DNA from: Ga0077555 sp031406575
GTDB taxonomy: Bacteria > Pseudomonadota > Alphaproteobacteria > Rhizobiales > Hyphomicrobiaceae
Reading direction: 5' to 3'
NCBI GenBank assembly: GCA_031406575.1
Contig: JANOHP010000247.1
Location: forward strand, 30,510 to 94,509
Length of the DNA stretch: 64,000 nucleotides
Both the position numbers and the translations under genes were made by a program. Below the pieces are notes generated by a model. It had not been told where the DNA came from. It searched no databases and saw only the letters and a list, made by a program, of their open reading frames with translations. Shown here one piece after another: positions 60,952 through 64,000 of the stretch (its first letter is position 1; every line of letters begins with the position of its first letter).

Positions 60952-61126
60952 CGATTGGAGTCCTGTCTGCGGTATGCCGACCGGCCACGCGCCAGCCCGC
61001 GAACGATATGTCAACGCACGAGGTGCACGTGCGTGGCCACGTCGCTGGTTCCATCTGGTTCCGACGCTGGGCGTAGTGCACTATCGTATGGAAAGCTCAA
61101 TAAATGTGCGCAACGGAGCGAGGATC

Positions 61127-62020
61127 ATGAAGTCAGGTTATTTGGGTGTCGGAAACATGGGTCTGCCGATGGCGGGGAAATTCCTCGATGCCGGCCATGA
61201 ACTGGTGGTCTATGATCACAGCGAGGAGGCCATGCGGCCGCTGCTCGAACGACAAGCCCGCAAAGCCCAATCTGCCAAGGACCTGGGCGATCTATGCGAG
61301 ACGGTGTTCGTCTCTCTTCCGACGCTGGAAAGTCTACGCGCCGTGGTGCTGGAACCGGGCGGACTGCTGGACGGACGCGGCCTCAAAACCCTCGTCAACA
61401 CCTGCACAGTCGGCGTGCCACTCGTGGAGGAGATGGCAAAAGCGTGCGCGGCCAAAGGCATCGTGCTCGTCGACTGCCCGATCAGCGGCGGACCGGCCGG
61501 CGCACGTGCGGGCACGCTGTCGGTAATGGTCTCGGGCGATCGCGCGGCCATCGAGCGCATCATGCCGCTGATCTCGCTGTGGGGACCCACCCTAACGATT
61601 GCCGGCGACACGCCCGGCGCCGCGCAAATCCTCAAACTCACCAACAACATCCTGTTCGCCGTTTCCTTGGTCGCCACGTCCGAAGCCTTCGTCATGGGCG
61701 CCAAGGGCGGTGTCGACCCGGAGGTCATGGTCAAAGCAATCAATGCCGGATCGGGCCGCAATTACGCGACGATGGTCGCCTTCCCCGACGTCATCCTGCC
61801 GCGCAAGTTCAATTTCGGCGCACCGCTGCACATCCTGATGAAGGACGTCGATCTCGCCATCGAGCAAGGAGAAGCGCTCGGAGTGCCGATGTTGCTCTGC
61901 CAGATGGCACGCCTCATCTACAAGCACGCGATCTTCGAGGGTCGCGCGGAGGAGGATCTCTCCAACATGGTGCGCATCGTCGAGCGGGGGGCGGGCTTCG
62001 AGCTGCCCAAATCGCGGTGA
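61127..62020 (+). CDS. beta-hydroxyacid dehydrogenase (3-hydroxyisobutyrate dehydrogenase family)
   Basis: 297 residues from the ATG at 61127 (GGAGCGAGG upstream); the frame opens at 60773. GVGNMGLPMAGKFLDAGH is the family start, Asp in VVYDHSEE predicts NAD(H), CPISGGPAGARAGTL is the substrate loop, and the catalytic Lys is in QILKLTNNIL. The C-terminal helical domain (LPRKFNFGAPLHILMKDVDL) is complete. Members act on 3-hydroxyisobutyrate, tartronate semialdehyde or succinic semialdehyde; the choice cannot be made from sequence. Confidence 0.9.
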   Translation: MKSGYLGVGNMGLPMAGKFLDAGHELVVYDHSEEAMRPLLERQARKAQSAKDLGDLCETVFVSLPTLESLRAVVLEPGGLLDGRGLKTLVNTCTVGVPLVEEMAKACAAKGIVLVDCPISGGPAGARAGTLSVMVSGDRAAIERIMPLISLWGPTLTIAGDTPGAAQILKLTNNILFAVSLVATSEAFVMGAKGGVDPEVMVKAINAGSGRNYATMVAFPDVILPRKFNFGAPLHILMKDVDLAIEQGEALGVPMLLCQMARLIYKHAIFEGRAEEDLSNMVRIVERGAGFELPKSR

Positions 62021-62130
62021 TCACTGGGCGGGGGTGCCACGATTTCAGCCCAGCTCCGCCCCACATTCGCCCAACATCGCATGGAAGGGTGCCCGAACCG
62101 GCTGTCATCGCCGTGATTCGAGGAACCCCG

Positions 62131-62688
62131 ATGCGCAAGATTTCCCGCAGAGACACGACGATCGCCCTGTTGACCTCTGCCGCAGCGTTCGCCACCGGCA
62201 TGCCGGCTCACGCCAGCTCGGCGAGCGAGATCGATGCCGAAGTCGAGTCGACGATGCGTGACTTCTTCGACCGGGTGCGCGGCGCGCGCGACCTCGTCGC
62301 AAAATCGTCCGCCGTGTTGGTCTTCCCGACCGTCATCAAGGCCGGCATGGGCATCGGTGGCGAATATGGTGAAGGGGCGCTGCTGACGCGCGGGCGCACA
62401 CTCGAGTATTACAACACGGTTTCGGCCTCGATCGGCTTCCAATTGGGCGCACAGGCCCGATCGGTGATCATCGTCTTCATGACACAGCAGTCGCTCGAAG
62501 ATTTTCGACGCATCGATGGCTGGAAAGTCGGCGTCGATGGTTCCATTGCGCTCATTACGCTGGGAGTCGGCGGGTCCATCGATACCAGCCGGATCGTGAG
62601 CCCGATCGTGGGTTTCATCTTCGATGGCAAGGGCCTGATGTATAACCTGACCCTCGAAGGCTCCAAGATGACGCGCATCCGCCGGTGA
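62131..62688 (+). CDS. SYLF (Ysc84) domain protein with twin-arginine-like signal
   Basis: 185 residues from the ATG at 62131 (GAGGAA upstream). The N-terminus MRKISRRDTTIALLTSAAAF has SRRDT, a Tat-type motif, and ends MPAHA before a cleavage point near 28. The SYLF core (about 55-180) is KSSAVLVFPTVIKAGMGIGG ... FMTQQSLEDFR ... DGKGLMYNLTLEGSKMTRI. SYLF domains bind phosphoinositides in eukaryotes; bacterial members are periplasmic lipid-associated proteins. Probably periplasmic here. Confidence 0.88.
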   Translation: MRKISRRDTTIALLTSAAAFATGMPAHASSASEIDAEVESTMRDFFDRVRGARDLVAKSSAVLVFPTVIKAGMGIGGEYGEGALLTRGRTLEYYNTVSASIGFQLGAQARSVIIVFMTQQSLEDFRRIDGWKVGVDGSIALITLGVGGSIDTSRIVSPIVGFIFDGKGLMYNLTLEGSKMTRIRR

Positions 62689-62954
62689 TGGCTCCGGCTC
62701 GATCTGGGGACTGACAGCGCCTGTCGGTGCTCCTGCATGCCCCCTTTCCGCCCGCTGAGCCCTGGCCAATCACGGGTCGGGTGCGTTTTTTGCGTGCATT
62801 GGCCGTGCTCATGCGGCACACACACCTGACATCCGCGATCCAGCGACAGCATCAGCACCCGCGCCGCCACGATGGATTGGCGCCTCGAGGTGTACATGTG
62901 GGCGCATGGCAGCGGGTGTGAGGCCGCCAAACCACCGATGAGCATCAGGACACC

Positions 62955-63335
62955 ATGCGCGAGTTCAAAGGGAACAACCTCGACAATCGACTGCAGAACG
63001 CAAAGCTCGCCAAGCAGGCCTTGCTGGAAAAAGCCAAGCAGGCGCCAAAAATCGACGACCCTGTCGTCGTGGAGCGGCGCGCGGCTCAATTGAAACGAGC
63101 CGCCGAGCGCGCCGAGCGGGAGGCCGCGAAAGCCGCCGCCGCCAAAGAGCGCGCCGAGCGTGAGGCCGCCGAGGCCCTCGCCGCGCGCGAGCAGGCCGAG
63201 CGTGAAGCCTCCGAAAAGACCGCTATGGCCGAACGTACACGCCGCGAAATCGCCGACCAGTTGGTGGCGCTGGAAGCGGAGCAGAAGGCGGCGCGGGACG
63301 CCCGTTACGCCGCGCGTAAAAAACGCAAAGGCTGA
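62955..63335 (+). CDS. DUF6481 coiled-coil protein
   Basis: 126 residues from the ATG at 62955. Starts MREFKGNNLDNRLQNAKLAK and then forms one long Ala/Glu/Arg coiled coil (KRAAERAEREAAKAAAAKER) ending in RKKRKG. Very high helical charge density and no other domain. Family of unknown function found in alphaproteobacteria. AGGA lies eight bases before the ATG. Confidence 0.82.
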   Translation: MREFKGNNLDNRLQNAKLAKQALLEKAKQAPKIDDPVVVERRAAQLKRAAERAEREAAKAAAAKERAEREAAEALAAREQAEREASEKTAMAERTRREIADQLVALEAEQKAARDARYAARKKRKG

Positions 63336-63677
63336 CTGTCCGGCTTACTTCCGAATGACCCACTGGCGGGCGGCCGAAGCCGCGTCGCCGCCGTGCGCGT
63401 GCGCTATCGGCTTTGCGTCCATTTTCCGATCCGAAACCATTTCTTCACCATAAATCCGTGTTCGAACAGATCTCGCAGAGTATTTAAGCTCGAGGCCCTG
63501 CACTTAATGTTTCACACATGACTGCTGGGTTATAACAGCGTCACAGTCAACCAGCGGCCATTCACATCGAGAGGCCTGCTCGGGGGGTGACGGACAGCTC
63601 AGTCCTGCGCATGAGCGTTCGCCGGTAACTCACGCGCAACCACCTGAAAATACAAACGTATACCTACGGAGAGAGTC
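63336..63677. other. 342-base intergenic region
   Basis: No gene seen. It becomes AT-richer towards 63470-63540 (TATTTAAG, TTATAAC), which probably contains the promoter of the next gene, and ends with GGAGAGAG directly before its ATG. No clear terminator for the DUF6481 gene. Confidence 0.5.
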
Positions 63678-64000
63678 ATGTCGAGCGTATCGGACAGCAT
63701 CAAAATCCTTCTCACCATCGACGGCGCCAGTGCAGCCGCCGTCGTCGACTCCAACTCGGGCATGGTCCTGGGTAAAGACGGCAATGGTTCGGTCAATCTC
63801 GACCTCGCCGCCGCTGGCAACACCGAAGTCGTGCGCGCCAAGCTGAAAACGATGAAGGCCCTGGGCATCAAGGGCGGCATCGAAGACATCCTGATCACCC
63901 TGGACAACCAGTACCACGTCATTCGCCCGTCCGCGAGCAAGGACGGCCTGTTCATCTACCTCGGCCTCGACAAGTCCAAGGCGAACCTCGCCATGGCCCG
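63678..64000 (+). CDS. roadblock/LC7-like small protein, cut by window end
   Basis: At least 107 residues from the ATG at 63678 (GGAGAGAG six bases upstream); no stop before the window ends. The translation starts MSSVSDSIKILLTIDGASAA, continues AVVDSNSGMVLGKDGNGSVN and later IKGGIEDILITLDNQYHVIR and KDGLFIYLGLDKSKANLAMA. The alternating strand-helix-strand pattern with a central 'AAVVDSNSGMVLG' strand turn and a late 'FIYLGLDKSKANLAMA' helix matches roadblock/LC7 modules such as MglB-type regulators. No GTPase partner is visible within the window. Confidence 0.75.
   Translation, partial: MSSVSDSIKILLTIDGASAAAVVDSNSGMVLGKDGNGSVNLDLAAAGNTEVVRAKLKTMKALGIKGGIEDILITLDNQYHVIRPSASKDGLFIYLGLDKSKANLAMA

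Overview
The window is GC-rich (about two thirds G+C by eye) chromosomal DNA of an alphaproteobacterium, most likely order Hyphomicrobiales (Rhizobiales). The evidence is gene order: ubiG facing lysC-ptsP-(HTH membrane protein)-prfA-prmC-DUF4167; rpmH-rnpA-yidC-engB; and aminotransferase-ftsK-lolA. DUF4167 proteins and the zinc-ligand-poor DksA type point the same way. The genus cannot be fixed. There is no rRNA, CRISPR array, transposase or prophage. The gene at the left edge has lost its 5' end and the gene at the right edge its 3' end.

Region by region. 1-3.2 kb: two tandem paralogous proteins built from 80-85-residue beta-type repeats, at least the second secreted, then a small secreted protein. 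3.4-10.3 kb: housekeeping and envelope genes (lysophospholipase-like hydrolase, IspA, L32, membrane protein), a PAS-GGDEF-EAL protein with a ruined GGDEF site, a DUF1353 lipoprotein and an SDR. 10.3-20 kb: conserved block ubiG / lysC-ptsP-prfA-prmC / DUF4167, closed by a strong terminator. 20-24 kb: minus-strand set of a TVP38 membrane protein, a disulfide oxidoreductase and a sensor kinase. 24.3-25.85 kb: lower-GC islet with one orphan AAA-type ATPase, ending just before the promoter of rpmH. 25.86-29.5 kb: rpmH-rnpA-yidC-engB operon. 29.7-35.8 kb: serine hydrolase, aminotransferase, FtsK, LolA. 35.87-36.04 kb: a well-formed small-RNA locus (promoter, three hairpins, terminator), probably undescribed in this organism. 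36.2-43.7 kb: GshB, two small membrane proteins, two Fe(II) dioxygenases, rhodanese, alcohol dehydrogenase, SDR and hydrolase.

43.7-46.75 kb: a secreted TPR-CHAT (caspase-like) protein with an intact His/Cys dyad, split by an apparent one-base frameshift. 47.2-53.5 kb: a catabolic set (erythronate-dehydrogenase-like enzyme, two D-hydroxyacid dehydrogenases, MetE-core methyltransferase, PrpE). 53.7-54.8 kb: tRNA-Thr(CGU) followed by a TacA/TacT-type toxin-antitoxin pair with its own promoter. 54.8-64 kb: DksA with a long basic N-terminal tail, a site-2 protease, DUF1993, an SDR-phosphotransferase-DUF6285 operon, a hydrolase, a beta-hydroxyacid dehydrogenase, a SYLF protein, DUF6481 and the start of a roadblock-like protein.

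Most of the window is core physiology: translation, membrane insertion, lipoprotein transport, chromosome segregation, nitrogen-PTS signalling and isoprenoid, ubiquinone, aspartate-family and glutathione synthesis. Accessory signals cluster at the ATPase islet, the CHAT locus, the tRNA-Thr/TacAT junction and the 38-53 kb catabolic stretch, which also carries two copies of a palindromic repeat with GTCATCCC ends.
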